64,000 nt of DNA, taken from contig CANXME010000211.1 in assembly GCA_948144175.1 (NCBI GenBank), forward strand, positions 59,782 to 123,781, read 5' to 3'. The position numbers and the translations under genes were made by a program. Shown here piece by piece: positions 20,536 through 35,500 of this stretch. This DNA is from Closterium sp. NIES-65. Lineage: Eukaryota; Streptophyta; Zygnematophyceae; Desmidiales; Closteriaceae. Numbering within the stretch: the first letter of the stretch is position 1; each line of letters opens with the position of its first letter. Under the pieces are notes generated by a model that ran no database searches, was not told the DNA's origin, and saw nothing but the letters and a program-made list of their open reading frames with translations.

Positions 20536-23499
20536 TCTCACTCAAATAGAAGGTAGGAAATATATTCATCTAGTGAACGTAAGGGTTTGAAAGGTAACTA
20601 ACGCACATGTGTAGAGAAAATGGTGCATCGGCCAGTCTGGCCGGCCTTTCGCACTTATAGTGCAAGTAGGGCCAAGGAGAACGGAAACGCTCATTTCTCA
20701 AAACGTAAAGGGAATCTAGCGGTCTCACTCGATCAGAAGGTGGGAAATATATAAATCTAGTGAGCTAATAAGGTTCGGAAGGAAACTAATGCATATGTAT
20801 ATGAAAAGTGGTGCATTGGCCAGGTCGGTCAGTATGGGAACTTAGAGTGCAAATGCCTGAAAGAACGGAACCGCTCAGATCTCGCATAAGACACGGAATC
20901 TAGTGGTCTCACTCAAATATAAGGTAGGAAATATATTCATCTAGTGAACGTAAGGGTTTGAAAGGTAACTAACGCACATGTGTAGAGAAAATGGTGCATC
21001 GGCCAGTCTGGCCGGCATTTCGCACTCATAGTGGAGGTGGGGCCAGGGAGAACGGAAACGCTTGTTTCTCAAAAAGTAGAGGGAATCTAACGGTCTCACT
21101 CGATCAGAAGGTGGGAAATATATAAATCTAGTCAGCTAAAAAGGTTTAAAATGTATTCAACGCACATGTATAGAGAAAATGGTGCCTTGGCCAGGTCGGT
21201 CAGTATCGGAACTTTAAATGCAAATGCCAGGGAGAACGGAAGCGCTCAGATCTCCCATAGTACACGGAATCAAGTGGTCTCACTCAAATAGAAAGTAGGA
21301 AATATATTCATCTAGTGAACGTAAGGGTTTGAAAGGTAACTAACGCACATGTGTAGAGAAAATTGTGCACCGGCCAGTCTGGCCGGCATTTCGCACTTAT
21401 AGTGCAACTAGGGCCAAGGAGAACGGAAACGCTCATTTCTCAAAAAGTAGAGGGAATCTAGTGGTCTCACTCGATCACAAGGTGGGAAATATATAAATCT
21501 AGTGAGCTTATAAGGTTCGAAAGGAATCTAATGCATATGTATATGAAAAATGGTGCATTGGCCAGGTCGGTCAGTATGGGAACTTAGAGTGCAAATGCCA
21601 GGGAGAACAGAAGCGCTCAGATCTCGCATAGTACACGGAATCTAGTGGTCTCACTCAAATAGAAGGTAGGAAATAAATTCATCTAGTGAACGTAAATTTG
21701 AAAGGTAACTAACGCACATGTGTAGAGAAAATGGTGCATCGGCCAGTCTGGCCGGCATTTCGCACTTATAGTGCAAGTAGGGCCAAGGAGAACGGAAACG
21801 CTCATTTCTCAAAAAGTAGAGGGAATCTAGCGGTCTCATTCGATCAAAACGTGGGAAATATATAAATCTAGTGAGCTAACAAGGTTCAAAAGGAATCTAA
21901 TGCATATGTATATGGAAAATGGTGCATTGGCCAGGTCGGTCAGTATGGGAACTTAGAGTGCAAATGCCAGGGAGAACGGAAGCGCCCAGATCTCGCATAG
22001 TACACGGAATCTAGTGGTCTCACTCAAATAGAAGGTAGGAAATATATTCATCTAGTGAACGTAAGGGTTTGAAAGGTAACTAACGCACATGTGTAGAGAA
22101 AATGGTGCATCGGCCAGTCTGGCCGGCCTTTCGCACTTATAGTGCAAGTAGGGCCAAGGAGAACGGAAACGCTCATTTCTCAAAACGTAAAGGGAATCTA
22201 GCGGTCTCACTCGATCAGAAGGTGGGAAATATATAAATCTAGTGAGCTAATAAGGTTCGGAAGGAAACTAATGCATATGTATATGAAAAGTGGTGCATTG
22301 GCCAGGTCGGTCAGTATGGGAACTTAGAGTGCAAATGCCTGAAAGAACGGAACCGCTCAGATCTCGCATAAGACACGGAATCTAGTGGTCTCACTCAAAT
22401 ATAAGGTAGGAAATATATTCATCTAGTGAACGTAAGGGTTTGAAAGGTAACTAACGCACATGTGTAGAGAAAATGGTGCATCAGCCAGTCTGGCCGGCAT
22501 TTCGCACTCATAGTGGAGGTGGGGCCAGGGAGAACGGAAACGCTTGTTTCTCAAAAAGTAGAGGGAATCTAACGGTCTCACTCGATCAGAAGGTGGGAAA
22601 TATATAAATCTAGTCAGCTAAAAAGGTTTAAAATGTATTCAACGCACATGTATAGAGAAAATGGTGCCTTGGCCAGGTCGGTCAGTATCGGAACTTAAAA
22701 TGCAAATGCCAGGGAGAACGGAAGCGCTCAGATCTCCCATAGTACACGGAATCAAGTGGTCTCACTCAAATAGAAAGTAGGAAATATATTCATCTAGTGA
22801 ACGTAAGGGTTTGAAAGGTAACTAACGCACATGTGTAGAGAAAATTGTGCACCGGCCAGTCTGGCCGGCATTTCGCACTTATAGTGCAACTAGGGCCAAG
22901 GAGAACGGAAACGCTCATTTCTCAAAAAGTAGAGGGAATCTAGTGGTCTCACTCGATCACAAGGTGGGAAATATATAAATCTAGTGAGCTAATAAGGTTC
23001 GAAAGGAATCTAATGCATATGTATATGAAAAATGGTGCATTGGCCAGGTCGGTCAGTATGGGAACTTAGAGTGCAAATGCCAGGGAGAACAGAAGCGCTC
23101 AGATCTCGCATAGTACACGGAATCTAGTGGTCTCACTCAAATAGAAGGTAGGAAATAAATTCATCTAGTGAACGTAAATTTGAAAGGTAACTAACGCACA
23201 TGTGTAGAGAAAATGGTGCATCGGCCAGTCTGGCCGGCATTTCGCACTTATAGTGCAAGTAGGGCCAAGGAGAACGGAAACGCTCATTTCTCAAAAAGTA
23301 GAGGGAATCTAGCGGTCTCATTCGATCAAAACGTGGGAAATATATAAATCTAGTGAGCTAATAAGGTTCAAAAGGAATCTAATGCATATGTATATGGAAA
23401 ATGGTGCATTGGCCAGGTCGGTCAGTATGGGAACTTAGAGTGCAAATGCCAGGGAGAACGGAAGCGCCCAGATCTCGCATAGTACACGGAATCTAGTGG
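20536..23499 (+). repeat. 1,482-bp tandem duplication (four dimers) in satellite A
   Basis: About 20536-22017 and about 22018-23499 are near-identical at an offset of 1,482 bp. Shared rare variants include GGCCTTTCGC, CATAGTGGAGG and a CGTAAATTTG deletion. Only a handful of base differences were noticed. The length is four dimers minus a short deletion. Confidence 0.85.
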
Positions 23500-26400
23500 T
23501 CTCACTCAAATAGAAGGTAGGAAATAAATTCATCTAGTGAACGTAAGGGTTTGAAAGGTAACTAACGCACATGTGTAGAGAAAATGGTGCATCGGCCAGT
23601 CTGGCCGGCATTTCGCACTTATAGTGCAAGTAGGGCCAAGGAGAACGGAAACGCTCATTTCTCAAAAAGTAGAGGGAATCTAGCGGTCTCACTCGATCAG
23701 AAGGTGGGAAATATATAAATCTAGTGAGCTAATAAGGTTCGGAAGGAATCTAATGCATATGTATATGGAAAGTGGTGCATTGGCCAGGTCGGTCAGTATG
23801 GGAACTTATAGTGCAAATGCTAGGGAGAACGGAACCGCTCAGATCTCGCATAATACACGGAATCTAGTGGTCTCACTCAAATATAAGGTAGGAAATATAT
23901 TCATCTAAAGAATGTAAGGGTTTGAAAGGTAATTAACGCACACGTGTAGAGAAAATGGTGCATCGGCCAGTCTGGCCGGCATTTCGCACTTATAGTGCAA
24001 GTAGGGCCAAGGAGAACGGAAACGCTCATTTCTCAAAAAGTAAAGGGAATCTAGCGGTCTCACTCGATCACAAGGTGGGAAATATATAAATCTAGTGAGC
24101 TAATAAGGTTCGAAAGGAATCTAATGCATATGTATATGGAAAATGGTGCATTGGCCACGTCGGTCAGTATGGGAACTTAGAGTGCAAATGCCAGGGAGAA
24201 CGGAAGCGCTCAGATCTCGCATAGTACACGGAATCTAGTGGTCTCACTCAAATAGAAGGTAGGAAATAAATTCATCTAGTGAACGTAAGGGTTTGAAAGG
24301 TAACTAACGCACATGTGTAGAGAAAATGGTGCATCGGCCAGTCTGGCCGGCATTTCGCACTTATAGTGCAAGTAGGGCCAAGGAGAACGGAAACGCTCAT
24401 TTCTCAAAAAGTAGAGGGAATCTAGCGGTCTCATTCGATCAAAACGTGGGAAATATATAAATCTAGTGAGCTAATAAGGTTCAAAAGGAATCTAATGCAT
24501 ATGTATATGGAAAATGGTGCATTGGCCAGGTCGGTCAGTATGGGAACTTAGAGTGCAAATGCCAGGGAGAACGGAAGCGCTTAGATCTCGCATAGTACAC
24601 GGAATCTAGTGGTCTCACTCAAATAGAAGGTAGGAAAAAAATTCATCTAGTGAACGTAAGGGTTTGAAAGGTAACTAACGCACATGTGTAGAGAAAATGG
24701 TGCATCGGCCAGTCTGGCCGGCATTTCGCACTTATAGTGCAAGTAGGGCCAAGGAGAACGGAAACGCTTATTTCTCAAAAAGTAGAGGGAATCTAGCGGT
24801 CTCACTCGATCAGAAGGTGGGAAATATATAAATCTAGTGAGCTAATAAGGTTCAGAAGGAATCTAATGCATATGTATATGGAAAGTGGTGCATTGGCCAG
24901 GTCGGTCAGTATGGGAACTTATAGTGCAAATGCCTGGGAGAACGGAACCGCTCAGATCTCGCATAATACACGGAATCTAGTGGTCTCACTCAAATATAAG
25001 GTAGGAAATATATTCATCTAGTGAATGTAAGGGTTTGAAAGGTAATTAACGCACATGTGTAGAGAAAATGGTGCATCCGCCAGTCTGGCCGGCATTTCGC
25101 ACTTATAGTGCAAGTAGGGCCAAGGAGAACGGAAACGCTCATTTCTCAAAAAGTAAAGGGAATCTAGCGGTCTCACTCGATCACAAGGTGGGAAATATAT
25201 AAATCTAGTGAGCTAATAAGGTTCGAAAGGAATCTAATGCATATGTATATGGAAAATGGTGCATTGGCCACGTCGATCAGTATGGGAACTTAGAGTGCAA
25301 ATGCCAGGGAGAACGGAAGCGCTCAGATCTCGCATAGCACACGGAATCTAGTGGTCTCACTCAAATAGAAGGTAGGAAATAAATTCATCTAGTGAACGTA
25401 AGGGTTTGAAAGGTAACTAACGCACATGTGTAGAGAAAATGGTGCATCGGCCAGTCTGGCCGGCATTTCGCACTTATAGTGCAAGTAGGGCCAAGGAGAA
25501 CGGAAACGCTCATTTCTCAAAAAGTAGAGGGAATCTAGCGGTCTCATTCGATCAAAACGTGGGAAATATATAAATCTAGTGAGCAAATAAGGTTCAAAAG
25601 GAATCTAATGCATATGTATATGGAAAATGGTGCATTGGCCAGGTCGGTCAGTATGGGAACTTAGAGTGCAAATGCCAGGGAGAACGGAAGCGCTTAGATC
25701 TCGCATAGTACACGGAATCTAGTGGTCTCACTCAAATAGAAGGTAGGAAATAAATTCATCTAGTGAACGTAAGGGTTTGAAAGGTAACTAACGCACATGT
25801 GTAGAGAAAATGGTGCATCGGCCAGTCTGGCCGGCATTTCGCACTTATAGTGCAAGTAGGGCCAAGGAGAACGGAAACGCTTATTTCTCAAAAAGTAGAG
25901 GGAATCTAGCGGTCTCACTCGATCAGAAGGTGGGAAATATATAAATATAGTGAGCTAATAAGGTTCGGAAGGAATCTAATGCATATGTATATGGAAAGTG
26001 GTGCATTGGCCAGGTCGGTCAGTATGGGAACTTATAGTGCAAATGCCTGGGAGAACGGAACCGCTCAGATCTCGCATAATACACGGAATCTAGTGGTCTC
26101 ACTCAAATATAAGGTAGGAAATATATTCATCTAGTGAATGTAAGGGTTTGAAAGGTAATTAACGCACATGTGTAGAGAAAATGGTGCATCCGCCAGTCTG
26201 GCCGGCATTTCGCACTTATAGTGCAAGTAGGGCCAAGGAGAACGGAAACGCTCATTTCTCAAAAAGTAAAGGGAATCTAGCGGTCTCACTCGATCACAAG
26301 GTGGGAAATATATAAATCTAGTGAGCTAATAAGGTTCGAAAGGAATCTAATGCATATGTATATGGAAAATGGTGCATTGGCCACGTCGATCAGTATGGGA

Positions 26401-26580
26401 ACTTAGAGTGCAAATGCCAGGGAGAACGGAAGCGCTCAGATCTCGCATAGCACACGGAATCTAGTGGTCTCACTCAAATAGAAGGTAGGAAATAAATTCA
26501 TCTAGTGAACGTAAGGGTTTGAAAGGTAACTAACGCACATGTGTAGAGAAAATGGTGCATCGGCCAGTCTGGCCGGCATT
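23240..26580 (+). repeat. 1,113-bp higher-order repeat, three tandem copies
   Basis: The diagnostic variant CAAAACGTGGG recurs at 23327, 24440 and 25553, each exactly 1,113 bp apart (three dimers, six monomers). CCACGTCG and GTAATTAACG variants recur with the same spacing. Similarity breaks down after about 26580. The edges are approximate. Confidence 0.85.
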
Positions 26581-29500
26581 TCGCACATATAGTGCAAGTA
26601 GGGTCAAGGAGAACGGAAACGCTCATTTCTCAAAAAATATAGGGAATCTAACCGTCACACTCGATCAGAAGGTGGGAAATATATAAATCTAGTGAGCTAA
26701 TAAGGTTCGGAAGGAATCTAATGCATATGTATATGGAAAGTGGTGCATTGGCCGGGTCGGTCAGTATGGGAACTTAGAGTGCAAATGCCTGGGAGAACGG
26801 AACCGCTCAGATCTCGCATAATACACGGAATCTAGTGGTCTCACTCAAATATAAGGTAGGAAATATATTGATCTAGTGAACGTAAGGGTTTGAAAGGTAA
26901 CTAACGCACAAGTGTAGAGAAAATGGTGCATCGGCCAGTCTGGCCGGCATTTCGCACTCATAGTGCAGGTGGGGCCAGGGAGAACGGAAACGCTCGTTTC
27001 TCAAAAAGTAGAGGGAATCTAACGGTCTCACTCGATCAGAAGGTGGGAAATATATAAATCTAGTCAGCTAAAAAGGTTTGAAATGTATTCAACGCACATG
27101 TATAGAGAAAATGGTGCATTGGCCAGGTCGGTCAGTATCGGAACTTAGAATGCAAATGCCAGGGAGAACGGAAGCGCTCAGATCTCGCATAGTACACGGA
27201 ATCAAGTGGTCTCACTCAAATAGAAAGTAGGAAATATATTCATCTAGTGAACGTAAGGGTTTGAAAGGTAACTAACGCACATGTGTAGAGAAAATGGTGC
27301 ATCGGCCAGTCTGGCCGGCATTTCGCACTTATAGTGCAAGTAGGGCCAAGGAGAACGGAAACGCTCATTTCTCAAAAACTAAAGGGAATCTAGCGGTCTC
27401 ACTCGATCAGAAGGTGGGAAATATATAAATCTAGTGAGCTAATAAGGTTTGGAAGGAATCTAATGCATATGTATATGGAAAGTGGTGCATTGGCCATGTC
27501 GGTTAGTATGGGAACTTAGAGTGCAAATGCCTGGGAGAACGGAACCGCTCAGATCTCGCATAATACACGGAATCTAGTGGTCTCACTCAAATATAAGGTA
27601 GGAAATTTATTCATCTAGTGAACGTAAGGGTTTGAAAGGTAACTAACGCACATGTGTAGAGAAAATGGTGCATCGGCCAGTCTGGCCGGCATTTCGCACT
27701 CATAGTGCAGGTGGGGCCAGGGAGAACAGAAACGCTCGTTTCTCAAAAAGTAGAGGGAATCTAACGGTCTTACTCGATCAGAAGGTGGGAAATATATAAA
27801 TCTAGTCAGCTAAAAAGGTTTGAAATGTATTCAACACACATTTATAGAGAAAATGGTGCATTGGCCAGGTCGGTCAGTATCGGAACTTAAAATGCAAATG
27901 CCAGGGAGAACGGAAGCGCTCAAATCTCGCATAGTATACGGAATCAAGTGGTCTCACTCAAATAGAAAGTAGGAAATATATTCATCTAGTGAACGAAAAG
28001 GTTTGAAAGATAACTAACGCACATGTGGAGAGAAGATTGTGCATCGGCCAGTCTGGCCGGCATTTCGCACTTACAGTGCAAGTAGGGCCAAGGAGAACGG
28101 AAACGATCATTTCTCAAAACGTAGAGGGAATCTAGCGGTCTCACTCGATCAGAAGGTGGGAAATATATTTATCTAGTGAGCTAATAAGGTTCGAAAGGAA
28201 TCTAATGCATATGTATATGGAAAATGGTGCATAGGCCAGGTCGGTCAGTATGGGAACTTAGAGTGCAAATGCCAGGGAGAACGGAAGCGCTCAGATCTCG
28301 CATAGTACACGAAATCTAGTGGTCTCACTCAAATAGAAGGTACGAAAAAAATTCATCTAGTGAACGTAAGGGTTTGAAAGGTAACTAACGCACATATGTA
28401 GAGAAAATGGTGCATCGGCCAGTCTAGCCGGCATCTCGCACTTGTAGTGCAAGTAGGGCCAAGGAGAACGGAAACGCTCATTTCTCGAAAAGAAGAGGGA
28501 ATCTAGCGGTCTCACTTGATCACAAGGTGGGAAATATATAAATCTAGTGAGCTAATAAGGTTCGAAAGGAATCTAATGCATATGTATATGGAAAATGGTG
28601 CATTGGCCAGGTCGGTTAGTATGGGAACTTAGAGTGCAAATGCCAGGGAGAACGGAAGCGCTCAGATCTCGCATAGTACACGGAATCTAGTGGTCTCACT
28701 CAAATGGAAGGTAGGAAATAAATTCATCTAGTGAACGTAAGGGTTTGAAAGGTAACTAACGCACATGTGTATAGAAAATGGTGCATCGGCCAGTCTGGCC
28801 GGCATTTCGCACTTATAGTGCAAGTAGGGCCAAGAAAAACAAAAACACTCATTTCTAAAAAAGTAAAGGGAATCTAGCGGTCTCACTTGATCAGAAGGTG
28901 GGAAATATATATAAATCTAGTGAGCTAATAAGGTTCAGAAGGAATCTAATGCATATGTATATGGAAAGTGGTGCATTGGACAGGTCGGTCAGTATGGGAA
29001 CTTAGAGTGCAAATGCCTGGGAGAACGGAAGCGCTCAGATCTCGCATAGTACACAGAATCTAGTGGTCTCACTCAAATAGAAAGTAGGAAATATATTCAT
29101 CTAGTGAACCTAAGGGTTTGAAAGGTAACTAACGCACATGTGTAGAGAAAATTGTGCATCGGCCAGTCTGGTCGGCATTTCGCACTTATACCGCAACTAG
29201 GGCCAAGGAGAACGGAAACGCTCATTTCTTAAAAAGTAGAGGGAATCTAGCGGTCTCACTCGATCAGAAGGTGGGAAATATATAAATCTAGTGAGCTAAT
29301 AAGGTTCGAAAGGAATCTAATGCATATGTATATGGAAAATGGTGCATTGGCCAGGTCGGTCAGTATGGGAACTTAGAGTGCAAATGTCAGGGAGAACGGA
29401 AGCGCTCCGATCTCGCATAGTACACGGAATCTAGTGGTCTCACTCAAATAGAAGGTAGGAAATAAATTCATCTAGTGAACGTAAGGGTTTGAAAGGTAAC

Positions 29501-32500
29501 TAACGCACATGTGTAGAGAAAATGGTGCATCGGCCAGTCTGGCCGGCATTTCGCACTTATAGTGCAAGTAGGGCCAAGGAGAACGGAAACGCTTATTTCT
29601 CAAAAAGTAGAGGGAATCTAGCGGTCTTATTCGATCAGAAGGTGGGAAATATATAAATCTAGTGAGCTAATAAGGTTCGAAAGGAATCTAATGCATATGT
29701 ATATGGAAAATGGTGCATTGGCCAGGTCGGTCAGTATGGGAACTTAGCGTGCAAATGCCAGGGAGAACGGAAGCGCTCAGATCTCGCATAGTACACGGAA
29801 TCTAGTGGTCTCACTCAAATAGAAGGTAGGAAATATATTCATCTAGTGAACGTAAGGGTTTGAAAGGTAACTAACGCACATGTGTAGAGAAAATTGTGCA
29901 TCGGCCAGTCTGGCCGGCATTTCGCACTTATAGTGCAAGCAGGGCCAAGGAGAACGGAAACGCTCATTTCTCAAAAAGTAAAGGGAATCTAGCGGTCTCA
30001 CTCGATCAAAAGGTGGGAAATATATAAATCTAGTGAGCTAATAAGGTTCGAAAGGAATCTGATGCATATGTATATGGAAAATGGTGCATTGGCCAGGTCG
30101 GTCAGTATGGGAACTTAGAGTGCAAATGCCAGGGAGAACGGAAGCGCTTAGATCTCGCATAGTACACGGAATCTAGAGGTCTCACTCAAATAGAAGGTAG
30201 TAAATAAATTCATCTAGTGACTGCAAGGGTTTGAAAGGTAACTAACGCACATGTGTAGAGAAAATGGTGCATCGGCCAGTCTGGCCGGCATTTTGCACTT
30301 ATGGTGCAAGTAGGGCCAAGGAGAACGGAAACACTCATTTCTAAAAAAGTAAAGGGAATCTAGCGGTCTCACTCGATCAGAAGGTGGGAAATATATAAAT
30401 CTAGTGAGCTACTAAGTTTCGAAAGGAATCTAATGCATATGTATATGGAAAATGGTGCATTGGCCAGGTCGGTCAGTATGGGAACTTAGAGTGCAAATGC
30501 CAGGGAGAACGGAAGCGCTCAAATCTTGCATAGTACACGGAATCTAGTGGTCTCACTCAAATATAAAGTAGGAAATAAATTCATCTAGAGAACGTAAGGA
30601 TTTGAAAGGTAACTAACGCACATGTGTAGAGAAAATGGTGCATCGGCCAGTCTGGCCGGCATTTCGCACTTATAGTGCAAGTAGGGCCAAGGAGAACGGA
30701 AACGCTCATTTCTCAAAAAGTAAAGGGAATCTAGCGGTCTCACTCGATCTGAAGGTGGGAAATATATAAATCTAGTGAGCTAATAAGGTTCAGAAGGAAT
30801 CTAATGCATATGTATATGGAAGGTGGTGCATTGGCCAGGTCGATGTATGGGAACTTAGAGTGCAAATGCCAGGGAGAACGGAAGCGCTCAGATCTCGCAT
30901 AGTACACGGAATCTAGTGGTCTCACTCAAATATAAGGTAGGAAATAAATTCATCTAGTGAACGTAAGGGTTTGAAAGGTAACTAACGCACATGTGTAGAG
31001 AAAATGGTGCATCGGCGAGTCTGGCCGGCATTTTGCACTCATAGTGCAGGTGGGGCCAGGGAGAACGGAAACGCCCATTTCTCAAAAAGTAAAGGAGATC
31101 TAGCGGTCTCACTCAATCAGAAGGTGAAAAATATATAAATCTAGTGAGCTAATAAGGTTTGGAAGGAATCTAATGCATATGTATATGGAAAGTGGTGCAT
31201 TGGCCAGGTCGGTCAGTATGGGAACTTAGAGTGCAAATGCCTGGAAAAACGGAACCGCTGAGATCTCGCATAATACACGGAATCTAGTGGTCTCACTCAA
31301 ATAGAAGGTAGGAAATAAATTCATCTAGTGAACGTAAGGGTTTGAAAGGTAACTAACGCACATGTGTAGAGAAAATGGTGCATCGGCCAATCTGGCCGGC
31401 AATTCGCACTCATAGTGCAGGTGGGGCCAGGGAGAACGGAAACGCTCGTTTCTCAAAAAGTAGAGGGAATCTAACGGTCTCACTCGATCAGAAGGTGGGA
31501 AATATATACATCTAGTTAGCTAAAAAGGTTTGAAATGTATTCAACGCACATGTATAGAGAAAATGGTGTATTGGCCAGGTCGGTCAGTATCAGAACTTAA
31601 AATCCAAATGCCAGGGAGAACGGAAGCGCTCAGATCTCGCATAGTACACGGAATCAAGTGGTCTCACTCAAATAGAAAGTAGGAAATATATTCATCTAGT
31701 GAACCTAAGGGATTGAAAGGTAACTAACGCACATGTGTAGAGAAAATTGTGCATCGACCAGTCTGGCCGGCATTTCGCACTTATAGTGCAACTAGGGCCA
31801 AGGAGAACGGAAACGCTCATTTCTTAAAAAGTAGAGGGAATCTAGCGGTCTCACTCGATCAGAAGGTGGGAAATATATAAATCTAGTGAGCTAATAAGGT
31901 TCGAAAGGAATCTAATGCATATGTATATGGAAAATGGTGCATTGGCCAGGTCGGTCAGTATGGGAACTTAGAGTGCAAATGCCAGGGAGAACGGAAGCGC
32001 TCAGATCTCGCATAGTACACGGAATCTAGTGGTCTCACTCAAATAGAAGGTAGGAAATAAATTCATCTAGTGAACGTAAGGGTTTGAAAGGTAACTAACG
32101 CACATGTGTAGAGAAAATGGTGCATCGGCGAGTCTGGCCGGCATTTCGCACTTATAGTGCAGGTGGGGCCAGGGAGAACGGAAACGCCCATTTCTCAAAA
32201 AGTAAAGGAAATCTAGCGGTCTCACTCAATCAGAAGGTGAAAAATATATAAATCTAGTGAGCTAATAAGGTTTGGAAGGAATCTAATGCATATGTATATG
32301 GAAAGTGGTGCATTGGCCAGGTCGGTCAGTATGGGAACTTAGAGTGCAAATGCCTGGAAGAACGGAACCGCTGAGATCTCGCATAATACACGAAATCTAG
32401 TGGTCTCACTCAAATAGAAGGTAGGAAATATATTCATCTAGTGAACGTAAGGGTTTGAAAGGTAACTAACGCACATGTGTAGAGAAAATGGTGCATCGGC

Positions 32501-35500
32501 CAGTCTGGTCGGCATTTCGCACTCATAGTGCAGGTGGGGCCAGGGAGTACGGAAACGCTCGTTTCTCAAAAAGTAGAGGGAATCTAACGGTCTCACTCGA
32601 TCAGAAGGTGGGAAATATATACATCTAGTTAGCTAAAAAGGTTTGAAATGTATTCAACGCACATGTATAGAGAAAATGGTGTATTGGCCAGGTCGGTCGG
32701 TATCAGAACTTAAAATGCAAATGCCAGGGAGAACGGAAGCGCTCAGATCTCGCATAGTACACGGAATCAAGTGGTCTCACTCAAATAGAAAGTAGGAAAT
32801 ATATTCATCTAGTGAACGTAAGGGTTTGAAAGGTAACTAACGCACATGTGTAGAGAAAATTGTGCATCGGCCAGTCTGGCCGGCATTTCGCACTTATAGT
32901 GCAACTAGGGCCAAGGAGAACGGAAACGCTCATTTCTTAAAAAGTAGAGGGAATCTAGCGGTCTCACTCGATCAGAAGGTGGGAAATATATTTATCTAGT
33001 GAGCTAATAAGGTTAGAAAGGAATCTAATGCATATGTATATGGAAAATGGTGCATTGGCCAGGTCGGTCAGTATAGGAACTTAGAGTGCAAATGTCAGGG
33101 AGAACGGAAGCGCTCAGATCTCGCATAGTACACGGAATCTAGTGGTCTCACTCAAATATAAGGTAGGAAATAAATTCATCTAGTGAACGTAAGGGTTTGA
33201 AAGGTAACTAACGCACATATGTAGAGAAAATGGTGCATCGGCCAGTCTGGCCGGCATTTCGCACTTATAGTGCAAGTAGGGCCAAGGAGAACGGAAACGC
33301 TCATTTCTCAAAAAGTAGAGGGAATCTAGCGGTCTCACTCGATCAGAAGGTGGGAAATATATAAATCTAGTGAGCTAATAAGGTTCGAAAGGAATCTAAT
33401 GCATATGTATATGGAAAATGGTGCATTGGCCAGGTCGGTCAGTATGGGAACTTAGAGTGCAAATGCCAGGGAGAATGGAAGCGCTCAGATCTCGCATAGT
33501 ACACGGAATCTAGTGGTCTCACTCAAATAGAAGGTAGGAAATAAATTCATCTAGTGAACGTAAGGGTTTGAAAGGTAACTAACGCACATGCCGGCATTTC
33601 GCACTTATAGTGCAACTAGGGCCAAGGAGAACGGAAACGCTCATTTCTCAAAAAGTAGAGAGAATCTAGCGGTCTCACTTGATCAGAAGGTGAAAAATAT
33701 ATAAATCTAGTGAGCTAATAAGGTTTGGAAGGAATCTAATGCATATGTATATGGAAAGTGGTGCATTGGCCAGGTCGGTCAGTATGGGAACTTAGAGTGC
33801 AAATGCCTGGAAGAACGGAACCGCTGAGATCTCGCATAATACACGGAATCTAGTGGTCTCACTCAAATGGAAGGTAGGAAATAAATTCATCTAGTGAACG
33901 TAAGGGTTTGAAAGGTAACTAACGCACATGCGTAGAGAAAATGGTGCATCGGCCAGTCTGGCCGGCATTTCGCACTCATAGTGCAGGTGGGGCCTGGGAG
34001 AACGGAAACGCTCGTTTCTCAAAAAGTATAGGGAATCTAACGGTCTCACTCGATCAGAAGGTGGGACATATATAAATCTAGTCAGCTAAAAAGGTTTGAA
34101 ATGTATTCAACGCACATGTATAGAGAAAATGGTGCATTGGCCAGGTCGGTCAGAATCGGAACTTGAAATGCAAGTGCCAGGGAGAACAGAAGTGCTTTGA
34201 TCTGGCATAGTACGCGGAATCTAGTGGTCTCACTCAAATAGAAGGTAGGAAATAAATTCCTCAAGTGAACGTAAGGGTTTGAAAGGTAACTAACGCACAT
34301 GTGTAGAGAAAATGGTGTATCGGCCAGTCTGGCCGGCATTTCGCACTCATCGTGCAGGTGGGGCCAGGGAGAACGGAAACGCTCGTTTCTAAAAAAGTAG
34401 AGGGAATCTAACGGTCTCACTCGATCAGACGGTGGGAAATATCTTAATCTAGTCAGCTAAAAAGGTTTGAAATCTATTCAACGCACATGTATAGAGAAAA
34501 TGGTGCATTGGCCAGGTCGGTCAGTATCGGAACTTAAAATGCAAATGCCAGGGAGAACGGAAGCGCTCAGATCTCCCATAGTACACGGAATCTAGTGGTC
34601 TCACTCAAAAAGAAAGTAGGAAATATATTCATCTAGTGAACGTAAGGGTTTGAAAGGTAACTAATGCACATGTGTAGAGAAAATGGTGCATCGGCCAGTC
34701 TGGCCGGCATTTCGCACTCATAGTGCAGGTGGGGCCAGGGAGAACGGAAACGCTCGTTTCTCAAAAATTAGAGGGAATCTAACGGTCTCACTCGATCAGA
34801 AGGTGGGAAATATATAATTCTAGTCAGCTAAAAAGGTTTGAAATGTATTCAATGCACATGTATAGAGAAAATGGTGCATTGGCCAGGTCGGTCAGTATCG
34901 GAACTTAAAATGCAAATGCAAGGGAGAACGGAAGCGCTCAGATCTCGCATAGTACACGGAATCAAGTGGTCTCACTCAAATAGAAAGTAGGAAATATATT
35001 CATCTAGTGAACGTAAGGGTTTGAAAGGTAACTAACGCACATGTGTAGAGAAAATTGTGCATCGGCCAGCCTGGCCGGCATTTCACACTTATAGAGCAAC
35101 TAGGGCCAAGGAGAATGGAAACGCTCATTTCTCAAAAAGTAGAGGGAATCTAGCGGTCTCACTCGATCAGAAGGTGGGAAATATATCAATCTAGTGAGCT
35201 AATAAGGTTCGAAAGGAATCTAATGCATATGTATATGGAAAATGGTGCATTGGCCAGGTCGGTCAGTATGGGAACTTAGAGTGCAAATGGCAGGGAGAAC
35301 GGAAGCGCTCATTTCTCAAATAGAAGGTAGGAAATCTAGTGCTCATATCTCGCATAGTACACGGAATCTAGTGGTCTCACTCAAATAGAAGGTAGGAAAT
35401 AAATTCATCTAGTGAACGTAAGGGTTTGAAAGGTAACTAACGCACATGTTTAGAGAAAATGGTGCATCGGCCAGTCTGGCCGGTATTTCGCACTTATAGT

